From Nostoc linckia z4 (lineage in GTDB: Bacteria > Cyanobacteriota > Cyanobacteriia > Cyanobacteriales > Nostocaceae): a stretch of DNA of 64,000 bases. The translations under genes were made by a program, and so were the position numbers. Of the stretch, positions 38,920-45,760 are shown piece after piece (within the stretch, counting starts at the first letter, position 1; every line of letters starts with the position of its first letter). The DNA lies in assembly GCF_002608075.1 (NCBI RefSeq), contig NZ_LAHA01000007.1:77263-141262 (forward strand). The letters are read 5' to 3'. A model generated the notes under the pieces. That model worked only from the letters and a program-made list of their open reading frames with translations, was not told the DNA's origin and did no database searches.

Positions 38920-39923
38920 TGTTCATTGATGTTTGCTTCGAGTATGGGACGATTTACTACTTCTATAACTGTTGATTTTTCAACTTTTTCACCGGATTGC
39001 GCTAGGTAAATCCCCAACAAAACTACAAAAAAAGCGAACCAGTTGAGAAGACTTAAGTGTTCGCCAAAGATTACCCATCCCATAACAGCGGTGAAGATCG
39101 GTTCCAGAAGTAGGAATAGAGAAATGAAACTAGAAGAAAACTTTTTAATCTGATGGGCGAGAATCACTGAAGCGATCGCTTGGCAGAAAACAGCCAGGGA
39201 AACCACTGTCAACCAGCCTTGTATGGAAGAGGGAAACATTTTATCCTCGGTGAGCAATACCAAGGGAAATGTCCAACAACTCCTGATTAAGCAAGACCAT
39301 AAGAGTATACCACTTGCTGGAAACTTAGCTCTGAGTTGTTCTGTTGTCAGCATATTTGTGGCAAAGAACACAGCAGAAAGTAACGCCCAACCATCACCAA
39401 TGAGATTATCAGTACTCAATTGCCAATCTTCAAAACCAATGGCGATCGCTCCACCTATGGCTAAAGCCAAACCTATCAGAAATCGCTTATCAAAATAATG
39501 ACCCAATACTAGCCATCCCCCAAAGGCTACGAACACTGGGGTAAAATTATGTAGTAGATTCGCATTAGCGACACCAGTTTGAGTCAAAGACCACACCCAG
39601 GCAAGTTGGCACAATTCCGTTGCAGTGGCAGCTATAAATAAAAGTTTTAAATCGCTGAGGGTGTATTTTTCCTGCGGTACAACTGATTTTTTAGACACTC
39701 TCCATCGCAAAACTTCAATGCTTCTCCAAAATCCAAGGACGATAGTAGCTATCCAGAAGCGATTAAATACCGTAGCATTGGGCCCTAAATCTCGTTCGCT
39801 CAATTTGATCAAGATTGCCGCCAAGGAAAACATAAATACTGCTATGAATACTAAAATACCTTCTATCAGAGTTGCACTTTGCTGCTGTGTTTCTGATTCA
39901 GCCGACTCCAATAAATGATTCAT
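38916..39923 (-). CDS. EamA/DMT-family transporter
   Basis: The protein has ten hydrophobic helices in two EamA repeats (FSLAAILIKLSERDLGP, NLLHNFTPVFVAFGGWLVLG in the first; LLEPIFTAVMGWVIFGEHL in the second). This family exports amino acids, purines and related metabolites. The frame opens upstream at 39977. I chose Met at 39923 (MNHLLESAESE), which directly precedes a hydrophilic N-terminal tail as in relatives. Its 3' end overlaps the GCS2 ligase start by 4 bases. Confidence 0.85.
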   Translation of the reverse strand: MNHLLESAESETQQQSATLIEGILVFIAVFMFSLAAILIKLSERDLGPNATVFNRFWIATIVLGFWRSIEVLRWRVSKKSVVPQEKYTLSDLKLLFIAATATELCQLAWVWSLTQTGVANANLLHNFTPVFVAFGGWLVLGHYFDKRFLIGLALAIGGAIAIGFEDWQLSTDNLIGDGWALLSAVFFATNMLTTEQLRAKFPASGILLWSCLIRSCWTFPLVLLTEDKMFPSSIQGWLTVVSLAVFCQAIASVILAHQIKKFSSSFISLFLLLEPIFTAVMGWVIFGEHLSLLNWFAFFVVLLGIYLAQSGEKVEKSTVIEVVNRPILEANINEQ

Positions 39924-40556
39924 AATGATTTTTCTATGAACTACGTATACCAAATCGATGTTTGTAACTGGTAGCAAGTTTATATTACTCTTATATCTTT
40001 CTCATAGAAGAATGCAATCGGTTTAGTTAAGCCCACGTAGTGTAAGTATAGCTCTGGCTTTGTTTGTTTGTTCCATAGTTTTTACCCACTGACTAGCTAT
40101 TGCCATTGCAATGGGTTGCTTTGATTTCCTAAGCGAACGTGAGTTCGATGAACCTCTCCCAAACGGCTTTAACATCCTGAGTTGGGTACGAAAAATTAGG
40201 TTTTTTAAACCTTTCCCTGAAGCGGGGAAAGGTTTGGAGAGGGATTCTTTGGAATCTAGGCGATCGTACAAAGCATAGTTCATCTGTTCCCAGATACCTC
40301 CTCCTTGCCAGCTACAACAATAACTGTAAAAAGGCGAACTAAGCTGAAAATTGCCTGCTAGAATATTGCATTAATATTTTCTTTTCAGAGAAAATAGCTG
40401 TATTAAGCTAATCGTCATTCATTTTTCCAGACTGATTCGCTTGTAGTAAGGGCTTTAGCCGTGGTTTTATGCAACTTAAATGCTGATTAGTTTATAGACT
40501 TCGAGCATGTTCGTAGTACAAAATTTCCACCTAATTTTATTAGTGGAACTAAATAA

Positions 40557-40653
40557 GCTGTTCCACATTTAACTTGCATATATTCGGCGGGCGAGACGCC
40601 CACCCCACAAGAAATGTACAATTTCAGATTATGCAAACTAGATGTGGTTTAGC
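40557..40653. mobile_element. Inverted-repeat element (GGTGGGCGTCTCGCC core)
   Basis: GCTGTTCCACATTTAACTTGCAT at the left and ATGCAAACTAGATGTGGTTTAGC at the right are imperfect 23-base inverted repeats around a CGGGCGAGACGCCCACC palindrome. Related pieces lie at about 18050-18114 and 33365-33470. Non-coding. Confidence 0.6.
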
Positions 40654-41148
40654 TTATCATGCCTCTCTTCATTAGAGACTTACTTTTAATCATAATTATG
40701 TTAATTTATACTTTCTTTATAAAAAACTCTCACACTAACCTAAGTCAGGGAGAATAAGCCAAACTATATTAATAAATGTAAACACACTTGAAACCCTTAC
40801 AAATGAAGAATAAATAATGAAAAATGACGATTCTTGCTAATTAGCTTTATTTGCATTACCTTACTTACTTTATTTAACCGTAATTGTTATATTTGTTAAA
40901 AATTCGTATGTTAACTTCTTTTTCAAAAAAATATTTCATTAGATCAATACAAATATAAATTAAGAAAAAAATAAGTTAATTTATCTTAGCATCATTAAAT
41001 ACAATAAATAATTTGCTACTCAGTAATAAGACAAAAAAACCAAAATACGTGAAAAACTCATTAAAATGATGTTATTTAATTTACTTTAAAATGTATTAAT
41101 TCAATATTTATACTTAAAACATCAATTATCAATGAATGAGATTGCTAG

Positions 41149-41177
41149 TTGACTTTAAAATTCAAAAAACATATTCT
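41149..41177 (+). promoter_or_regulatory. Candidate sigma-70 promoter for the mini-peptide array
   Basis: TTGACT (41149-41154) and TATTCT (41172-41177) are 17 bases apart and lie about 90 bases before the first mini-ORF, in AT-rich DNA. This matches the -35 box at 5/6 and the -10 box at 4/6 positions. Predicted from sequence only. Confidence 0.4.
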
Positions 41178-41265
41178 GAATTTTCAAGCAAGACTAAAAT
41201 AACTAGACATTAAAGTCAGTTTTTAGATACTTGTGAACATTGACAAAAATTAAAGGAGTCAACTC

Positions 41266-41316
41266 ATGAAGAATCGCAAGAAAAATGGACAATATACTGG
41301 CTCTTTACTCGGTTAA
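41266..41316 (+). CDS. Mini-peptide MKNRKKNGQYTGSLLG, copy 1
   Basis: This is a 16-codon ORF with TAA stop. The product has a basic N-terminal half (K-N-R-K-K) and an uncharged C-terminal half (N-G-Q-Y-T-G-S-L-L-G) with no Cys. It has no signal peptide and no membrane helix. AAAGGAG lies 7 bases before the ATG. Codons used are AAT for Asn3, AAG for Lys5, TAT, TTA and CTC. I do not recognise the peptide. The two-part composition fits a leader/core precursor or a signalling peptide, but neither is shown. First of seven copies, about 1.2 kb before the M29-like gene. Confidence 0.85.
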   Translation: MKNRKKNGQYTGSLLG

Positions 41317-41389
41317 TCAACTAGATTAACTTGACGAAAGTCAGTTTTATTTACTTGTGAACATTGACAAAAATTAAAGGAGTCAACTC

Positions 41390-41440
41390 ATGAAGAACCG
41401 CAAAAAAAATGGACAATATACTGGCTCTTTACTCGGTTAA
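41390..41440 (+). CDS. Mini-peptide MKNRKKNGQYTGSLLG, copy 2
   Basis: The peptide is identical to copy 1. DNA differs only by AAC (Asn3) and AAA (Lys5), both silent. It has the same ribosome site and the same following hairpin. Confidence 0.85.
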   Translation: MKNRKKNGQYTGSLLG

Positions 41441-41514
41441 TCAACTAGATTAACTTTACAGAAGTCAGTTTTTAGATACTTGTGAACATTGACAAAAATT
41501 AAAGGAGTCAACTC

Positions 41515-41565
41515 ATGAAGAACCGCAAAAAAAATGGACAATACACTGGCTCTTTACTCGGTTAA
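41515..41565 (+). CDS. Mini-peptide MKNRKKNGQYTGSLLG, copy 3
   Basis: The peptide is identical. DNA has AAC, AAA and, uniquely, TAC for Tyr10, all silent. The linker before it is the GTTTTTAGATAC type. Confidence 0.85.
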   Translation: MKNRKKNGQYTGSLLG

Positions 41566-41638
41566 TCAACTAGATTAACTTGACGAAAGTCAGTTTTATT
41601 TACTTGTGAACATTGACAAAAATTAAAGGAGTCAACTC

Positions 41639-41689
41639 ATGAAGAACCGCAAGAAAAATGGACAATATACTGGCTCTTTGCTAGGTTAA
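41639..41689 (+). CDS. Mini-peptide MKNRKKNGQYTGSLLG, copy 4
   Basis: The peptide is identical. The two Leu codons change to TTG CTA (silent). The hairpin loop after the stop is AACCA instead of AACTA; the stem is unchanged. Confidence 0.85.
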   Translation: MKNRKKNGQYTGSLLG

Positions 41690-41762
41690 TCAACCAGATT
41701 AACTTGACGAAAGTCAGTTTTATTTACTTGTGAACATTGACAAAAATTAAAGGAGTCAACTC

Positions 41763-41813
41763 ATGAAGAACCGCAAGAAAAATGGACAATATACTGGCTC
41801 TTTGCTAGGTTAA
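41763..41813 (+). CDS. Mini-peptide MKNRKKNGQYTGSLLG, copy 5
   Basis: Peptide and DNA are identical to copy 4 over the ORF, which suggests recent duplication of this unit. Confidence 0.85.
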   Translation: MKNRKKNGQYTGSLLG

Positions 41814-41886
41814 TCAACCAGATTAACTTGACGTAAGTCAGTTTTATTTACTTGTGAACATTGACAAAAATTAAAGGAGTCAACTC

Positions 41887-41937
41887 ATGAAGAATCGCAA
41901 GAAAAATGGACAATATACTGGCTCTTTGCTAGGTTAA
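41887..41937 (+). CDS. Mini-peptide MKNRKKNGQYTGSLLG, copy 6
   Basis: The peptide is identical. It combines AAT for Asn3 (as in copy 1) with TTG CTA (as in copies 4 and 5), a recombinant pattern that suggests gene conversion between units. Confidence 0.85.
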   Translation: MKNRKKNGQYTGSLLG

Positions 41938-42011
41938 TCAACCAGATTAACTTTACAAAAGTCAGTTTTTAGATACTTGTGAACATTGACAAAAATTAAA
42001 GGAGTCAACTC

Positions 42012-42062
42012 ATGAAGAACCGCAAGAAAAATGGACAATATACTGGCTCTTTACTCGGTTAA
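42012..42062 (+). CDS. Mini-peptide MKNRKKNGQYTGSLLG, copy 7
   Basis: The peptide is identical. The codon pattern is AAC, AAG, TAT, TTA, CTC. After the stop the sequence turns to TTAATCAAGTAAAG, the GTTAATC/GATTAAC hairpin is lost and the array ends. Confidence 0.85.
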   Translation: MKNRKKNGQYTGSLLG

Positions 42063-42527
42063 TTAATCAAGTAAAGATAGCTTACAATGATGTAATTATG
42101 TTCTTCTAAGTGCAACAAAAGAGCATACTACCTTGTAATCTACTCTAATTATTTGGCTTAGAAAAACAATAAAGCATCTATGCTATGTAGGTTCTAGATA
42201 ATTTAACTAGAGCAAAGTATTCCAGCATATCTTACTTATACCAATTTTCTGTGAAGGTGAACATTATTGTTACCCTTCCTAACCTCCAGCCAGTGGTGAT
42301 AACAGACGTAACCTCTGCAACACACTGGCTTTTAAAAGCATAGCGGAAATACCGCAGACGGTGGGTTTTCTTATCATGTGTCTTCATCTAAAAAGGGTAT
42401 ATTGTATTTATATATATGCTGGAATCAATCTAGAAAAATTGTTTTTTCTTGTTACAAAGGCTTTGATTTTTTAATAGTTTCATAATTGCACATCAGTAAT
42501 CATTCCTTAAAATATGCAGGTGATATT
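42063..42527. other. Region between the array and the M29-like genes, with RNA-like inverted repeats
   Basis: No ORF is seen. At 42288-42330 AGCCAGTG pairs with CACTGGCT around a 27-base loop, followed by TTTT. At 42343-42355 GCGG-AAATA-CCGC forms a second hairpin. TCTGC in the first loop can pair with GCAGA after the second hairpin. This may be a transcription terminator/attenuator or a structured leader between array and biosynthetic genes. Confidence 0.5.
42288..42360 (+). ncRNA. Candidate structured RNA or attenuator
   Basis: The two stems described for this interval (8 bp: AGCCAGTG/CACTGGCT; 4 bp: GCGG/CCGC) and a possible cross-pairing (TCTGC with GCAGA) lie within 75 bases of higher GC content in an AT-rich surrounding. 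No known riboswitch consensus was recognised. Confidence 0.35.
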
Positions 42528-43649
42528 ATGAAGACAATACCTATCTATCCCAGTCTTTTGCGTCAACTTGGTGACCCCGAAGAAAGTACTTTTTACTTTG
42601 TCACTAATTCTCATCTGCTCGATGTTTTTAAGATAGAGCCAGACACAGACTATAAAGATTTCAAAATGCTGAGTTACGATCCAGGTGATAGCTTCATAAA
42701 AATCTTAAAAGAACAAATTAATGAACCTGCTCATATTCTTGTCATTACACCAGATTGTTTATTTGAATCTGTACACCCAGATGATTTAGGCCAGAATCGT
42801 AAACTTTTAATTTTTGCTTGTAATTCTGCTCCAACTTCAATAGAAGCTGTTGAACACTTTTTAAGATGTGGCGAAAAAACAGATCCTGAAGAACAAGAAA
42901 AGATTTCAAACCAATTTTTTGAACGAGGTGAAACTGCTGATATTTTAAAGCTGGTTGACGAAGAATATGGAACAGTAGCTGAATTTAATCATTTAAGCGA
43001 TAACTATGGATGGCATGAGCAATTAGGTATGTTAGGTTGGGGAGAACAGCAAATCTTTCCATCAGGAGAAATAGCTTGTTTTCTTGTACCATTAAAAGGT
43101 ATAGATAAGCTTCCCGAACTTCAATTTGAATTAAATGGAGAAATACCTCTAAAAGGTTTTCCGGTAGTTCACTCAGGGCCTCCATCTTTCTTGCGAGAAG
43201 ACCAACAAAGGATTTATGAAAAACTTTCTACCTTCAAGGATCATGCGGTCATTGCAACTATCAAAGATGGCATAGTAGTTGGAATGAAAGCAACCCATCC
43301 CTCTGTCCAACCAGCTTTAGAAATTCTCGAAGCAATGTTCATGGTTGATTCCAGATTTAGACAGATATTCGAGATTGGGTTTGCTATCAATCCATATATA
43401 GAGATATTACCTCAAAACTCAGCAATGAATGAGGTTTATGGTGGCGAAAAGGGCTGCGTTCATTTTGGTTTTGGAATGCTACCTTACACTCAATATCATT
43501 TGGATCTCATCTGTCCCAATATCAAAGTCCTGGGTAATAATAATGAATTGCTCCTGGGTGGAAATTGGAGCGGTAATTACAAAAACAAACAAAAGCCAAC
43601 AAGGAAAATTGTGCCTCAAAGGGTAGCGCAATGTCCCTGTATTGGATGA
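42528..43649 (+). CDS. M29-aminopeptidase-like protein, first copy
   Basis: The frame opens at TTG 42486, but ATG 42528 (MKTIPIYPSLLRQLG) has AGG 7 bases upstream and matches the paralogue's start. The N-terminal 170 residues are unfamiliar. From about residue 175 the motifs parallel the metal core of M29 aminopeptidases (AmpS/aminopeptidase T): FPSGEI (like PxGEVFT), FEIGFAINP (like ELGxGxNP), NEVYGGEKGCVHFGFG (Glu and His five apart) and YHLDLICP (H-x-D). The first M29 domain is missing or very divergent. A roughly 30-residue basic tail ending CPCIG is absent from the paralogue. The role is inferred: cutting or holding the upstream peptides. Confidence 0.7.
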   Translation: MKTIPIYPSLLRQLGDPEESTFYFVTNSHLLDVFKIEPDTDYKDFKMLSYDPGDSFIKILKEQINEPAHILVITPDCLFESVHPDDLGQNRKLLIFACNSAPTSIEAVEHFLRCGEKTDPEEQEKISNQFFERGETADILKLVDEEYGTVAEFNHLSDNYGWHEQLGMLGWGEQQIFPSGEIACFLVPLKGIDKLPELQFELNGEIPLKGFPVVHSGPPSFLREDQQRIYEKLSTFKDHAVIATIKDGIVVGMKATHPSVQPALEILEAMFMVDSRFRQIFEIGFAINPYIEILPQNSAMNEVYGGEKGCVHFGFGMLPYTQYHLDLICPNIKVLGNNNELLLGGNWSGNYKNKQKPTRKIVPQRVAQCPCIG

Positions 43650-43709
43650 TAAACCGCGTCTGCTTTGAAACCCTTAGTTTTTTTTAATCGGGTTTTGTTT
43701 CCAAATCCT

Positions 43710-43732
43710 AAACTCTTCCCTGTTAAGAGTTT
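43710..43732 (+). terminator. Weak hairpin between the two M29-like genes
   Basis: AAACTCTT and AAGAGTTT form an 8-bp AU-rich stem with a 7-base loop. There is no strong T-run after it, so it more likely affects stability or partial termination. Confidence 0.3.
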
Positions 43733-43820
43733 CATTTTGAAAAAGTCCACTTCTGAACTCGGACAAAGTTTAAATTTGCTTAGCATGAATGATTGTGCAG
43801 TAAATTAAGAGGATTAGCTA

Positions 43821-44861
43821 ATGTCAAAGATTGCTATACGTCCAGGGCGTTTGCAGCAATTTGGTAACACAGAAAAAAACACTTCATTTTGTGTTGTCAC
43901 CAACTCTAGCTTGTTAGACAAGATAAAAATTTCTCTAGAAAAAGACTACAAAGACTACAAATTAATCTCCTATGATGCAGGAGATGATTTTTCAAAAATA
44001 CTAAACGAGCAAATACCTGAACCAGCTCATATTCTTGTCATTGCGCCAAATTGTTATTTCCGTTCACCAGAGCCAGAACATCTTGGCCCTCATAGAAAGC
44101 TCTGTATCATGGCTTGCAATTCTACTCCTACATCAGTGGAAGCAATTGAGCATTTCCTCAGATGTGGTGAAAACACAGATCCTTACGAACAAGAAGAGAT
44201 TGCTGAGCAATTCTTTACTAAGGGTGAAAACGCAGGTTACTTCAAGTTTGTAGACGAAGAATATCAAACTGTTGCTGTATTCGAGCATTTAGATGATAGG
44301 TTACAGTGGCACGAGCAAGTAGGACGACTGGAATGGGGAGAACAGCAGTTATTTCCCTCAGGAGAAATCAGCGTGCTACCTGTAGATGTTTTTGCTCTTA
44401 ACCTCAATGTCAAACTTAATATCAACGGAAAATTAGCATTTAAAGGGATTCCCGTACTGCATTCAGGTACGCCTTCATTTCTACCAGAGGATCAAGAACG
44501 AATTTTTCAGGCTTTGTATACAATGCGGGATCATGCTGCGATCGCAACTTTGCAGGATGGCATAATCGTTCACATAGAAGCATCTAGTCCATCTGTCCAG
44601 CCTGCTGTAGATATTTTGCAAGCCATGTATCAAGTAGATTCTAGATACAGAATGATTATCGAGATTGGTTTTGCAGTGAATCACCATTTAAAGCTATTTC
44701 CTGGAAATTCAGCGATGAATGAAGTCTACGCTAATACTAATGGAACTGTCCATTTTGGGCTGGGACTAATTCCTCACACCCAATATCATTTAGACATCAT
44801 CTGTCCATCCATAAAAGTATTTTCTGAAAATGATGAATTGATATTTGGAGGCATACGATAA
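43821..44861 (+). CDS. M29-aminopeptidase-like protein, second copy
   Basis: The 346-residue protein is clearly paralogous to the preceding gene over its whole length (for example HRKLCIMACNSTPTSVEAIE against the first copy's ACNSAPTSIEAVEHF). It keeps FPSGEI, IIEIGFAVN, GTVHFGLG and YHLDIICP. The Glu five residues before the His (GEKGCVH in copy one) is missing: this copy reads NTNGTVH. One metal ligand may therefore be lost, which suggests the two differ in role or form a heteromer. AAGAGGA lies upstream of the ATG. Confidence 0.7.
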   Translation: MSKIAIRPGRLQQFGNTEKNTSFCVVTNSSLLDKIKISLEKDYKDYKLISYDAGDDFSKILNEQIPEPAHILVIAPNCYFRSPEPEHLGPHRKLCIMACNSTPTSVEAIEHFLRCGENTDPYEQEEIAEQFFTKGENAGYFKFVDEEYQTVAVFEHLDDRLQWHEQVGRLEWGEQQLFPSGEISVLPVDVFALNLNVKLNINGKLAFKGIPVLHSGTPSFLPEDQERIFQALYTMRDHAAIATLQDGIIVHIEASSPSVQPAVDILQAMYQVDSRYRMIIEIGFAVNHHLKLFPGNSAMNEVYANTNGTVHFGLGLIPHTQYHLDIICPSIKVFSENDELIFGGIR

Positions 44862-44973
44862 ATTAGCTTCTAAATTATAGAGGATTGCCAATAACAATCC
44901 TCTTTTATCAAAATACTTTCCGCAAAATAGATTAACTATTGTCAGTCAATTACAATATCTTAATAAAGACTAG

Positions 44974-45732
44974 GTGAAGCTTACTAACTCTTGGATTGTT
45001 CGACCTAAATTAAAACATCAATCTCCCTTCCTGCGTCTATTTTGTATTCCTTATGCTGGTGGTAGTGCTTCCATATTTCACCATTGGTCAAATTATTTAC
45101 CAGCAGATATCGAAATTTGCTCGATACAACTTCCTGGTAGAGAAAAGCGCCTGAAGGAGCCACCATTTACAGAATTATTACCTTTAATTGAAAGTCTGGC
45201 TCCTGTCTTACTTCCTTATCTAGATATACCCTTTGCCATCTTCGGCCACAGTACAGGAGCTATAATCAGCTTTGAATTAGTCCGTCAACTGCGTCACCAA
45301 AAAGCACCCAACCCCGTTCATCTGTTTGTTTCTGCTCGTGGCGCTCCCCAATTTCCTTTAAAGGAACCACCTATTCATCAACTACCTGAAGCTGCTTTTA
45401 TAGAAAAGTTGCGTCGTTATCAAGGTACGCCAGAGGCAATACTGAAAAATCCAGAGCTGATGGAAATCTTTTTGCCTACCTTACGAGCCGACTTAGCTAT
45501 TAATGAAACCTATATATACACCAGTGAACCCCCGCTTGAGTGCCCGATATCTGCGTTCGGAGGTTTGCAGGATATGGAGGTGAATCGTGATGATCTCGCT
45601 GCTTGGCGTCACCAAACTAATAGTACTTTCACTCTGCGTATGTTTCCTGGGAATCACTTCTTTCTTCATAGCGAGCATCATGCACTGCTGTCATGTATAT
45701 CCCAAGACTTAAATTCAGTTTTATCTATTTAA
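44974..45732 (+). CDS. Type II thioesterase (GrsT-like)
   Basis: The 252-residue alpha/beta-hydrolase starts at GTG 44974 (MKLTNSWIVRPKLK). Family marks are RLFCIPYAGGSASIFHHW near residue 21, QLPGREKRLKEPPF near 55, the nucleophile FGHSTGAIISFEL near 90 (usually GHSMG), the Asp region GGLQDMEV and the His in GNHFFLH. Such enzymes remove or release acyl groups from carrier proteins in NRPS systems; in the SyrB/Cma systems related enzymes move the halogenated residue. It sits 28 bases before the A-T didomain gene. No classical Shine-Dalgarno is obvious before the GTG. Confidence 0.88.
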   Translation: MKLTNSWIVRPKLKHQSPFLRLFCIPYAGGSASIFHHWSNYLPADIEICSIQLPGREKRLKEPPFTELLPLIESLAPVLLPYLDIPFAIFGHSTGAIISFELVRQLRHQKAPNPVHLFVSARGAPQFPLKEPPIHQLPEAAFIEKLRRYQGTPEAILKNPELMEIFLPTLRADLAINETYIYTSEPPLECPISAFGGLQDMEVNRDDLAAWRHQTNSTFTLRMFPGNHFFLHSEHHALLSCISQDLNSVLSI

Positions 45733-45760
45733 ATAATGTGATGATGGGAGTCAATTTATT

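Larger units (their letters stand above)
39924..41265. other. 1.3-kb AT-rich region upstream of the mini-peptide array
   Basis: No convincing gene is present. A short minus-strand frame (40023-40283) runs through a GCGGGGAAAGGTTTGGAGAG repeat and is probably spurious. An inverted-repeat element lies at 40557-40653. From 40680 the DNA is very AT-rich. A promoter candidate is at 41149-41177. Confidence 0.55.
41213..42062 (+). repeat. Tandem array of seven 124-125 bp units, each carrying one 16-codon ORF
   Basis: Start codons lie at 41266, 41390, 41515, 41639, 41763, 41887 and 42012, so the periods are 124, 125, 124, 124, 124 and 125. The 36 bases before every ATG, from ACTTGTGAACATTGAC to GGAGTCAACTC, are identical in all seven units and include AAAGGAG 7 bases upstream. 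A dyad TTGT-N-AA-NN-TT-N-ACAA (41231-41246 in unit 1) precedes the ribosome site. After each stop, GTTAATC and GATTAAC form a 7-bp hairpin, absent after unit 7. The linkers come in two types: CAGTTTTTAGATACTTG (before units 1, 3, 7) and CAGTTTTATTTACTTG (before 2, 4, 5, 6). Confidence 0.95.

Noticed and set aside
40023..40283. 86-codon minus-strand ORF
   Set aside because: Much of it (SLSKPFPASGKGLKNLIFR) is translated from a dispersed GGGGAAAGGTTTGGAGAGG repeat; no family features.
41213..42062. CRISPR array or sRNA tandem repeats (NsiR1-like) as explanation of the 124-bp repeats
   Set aside because: There are no unique spacers, units are too long and alike for CRISPR, and the only changes inside the 16-codon ORFs are silent third positions, which argues for coding. 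A dual RNA/peptide role cannot be excluded.
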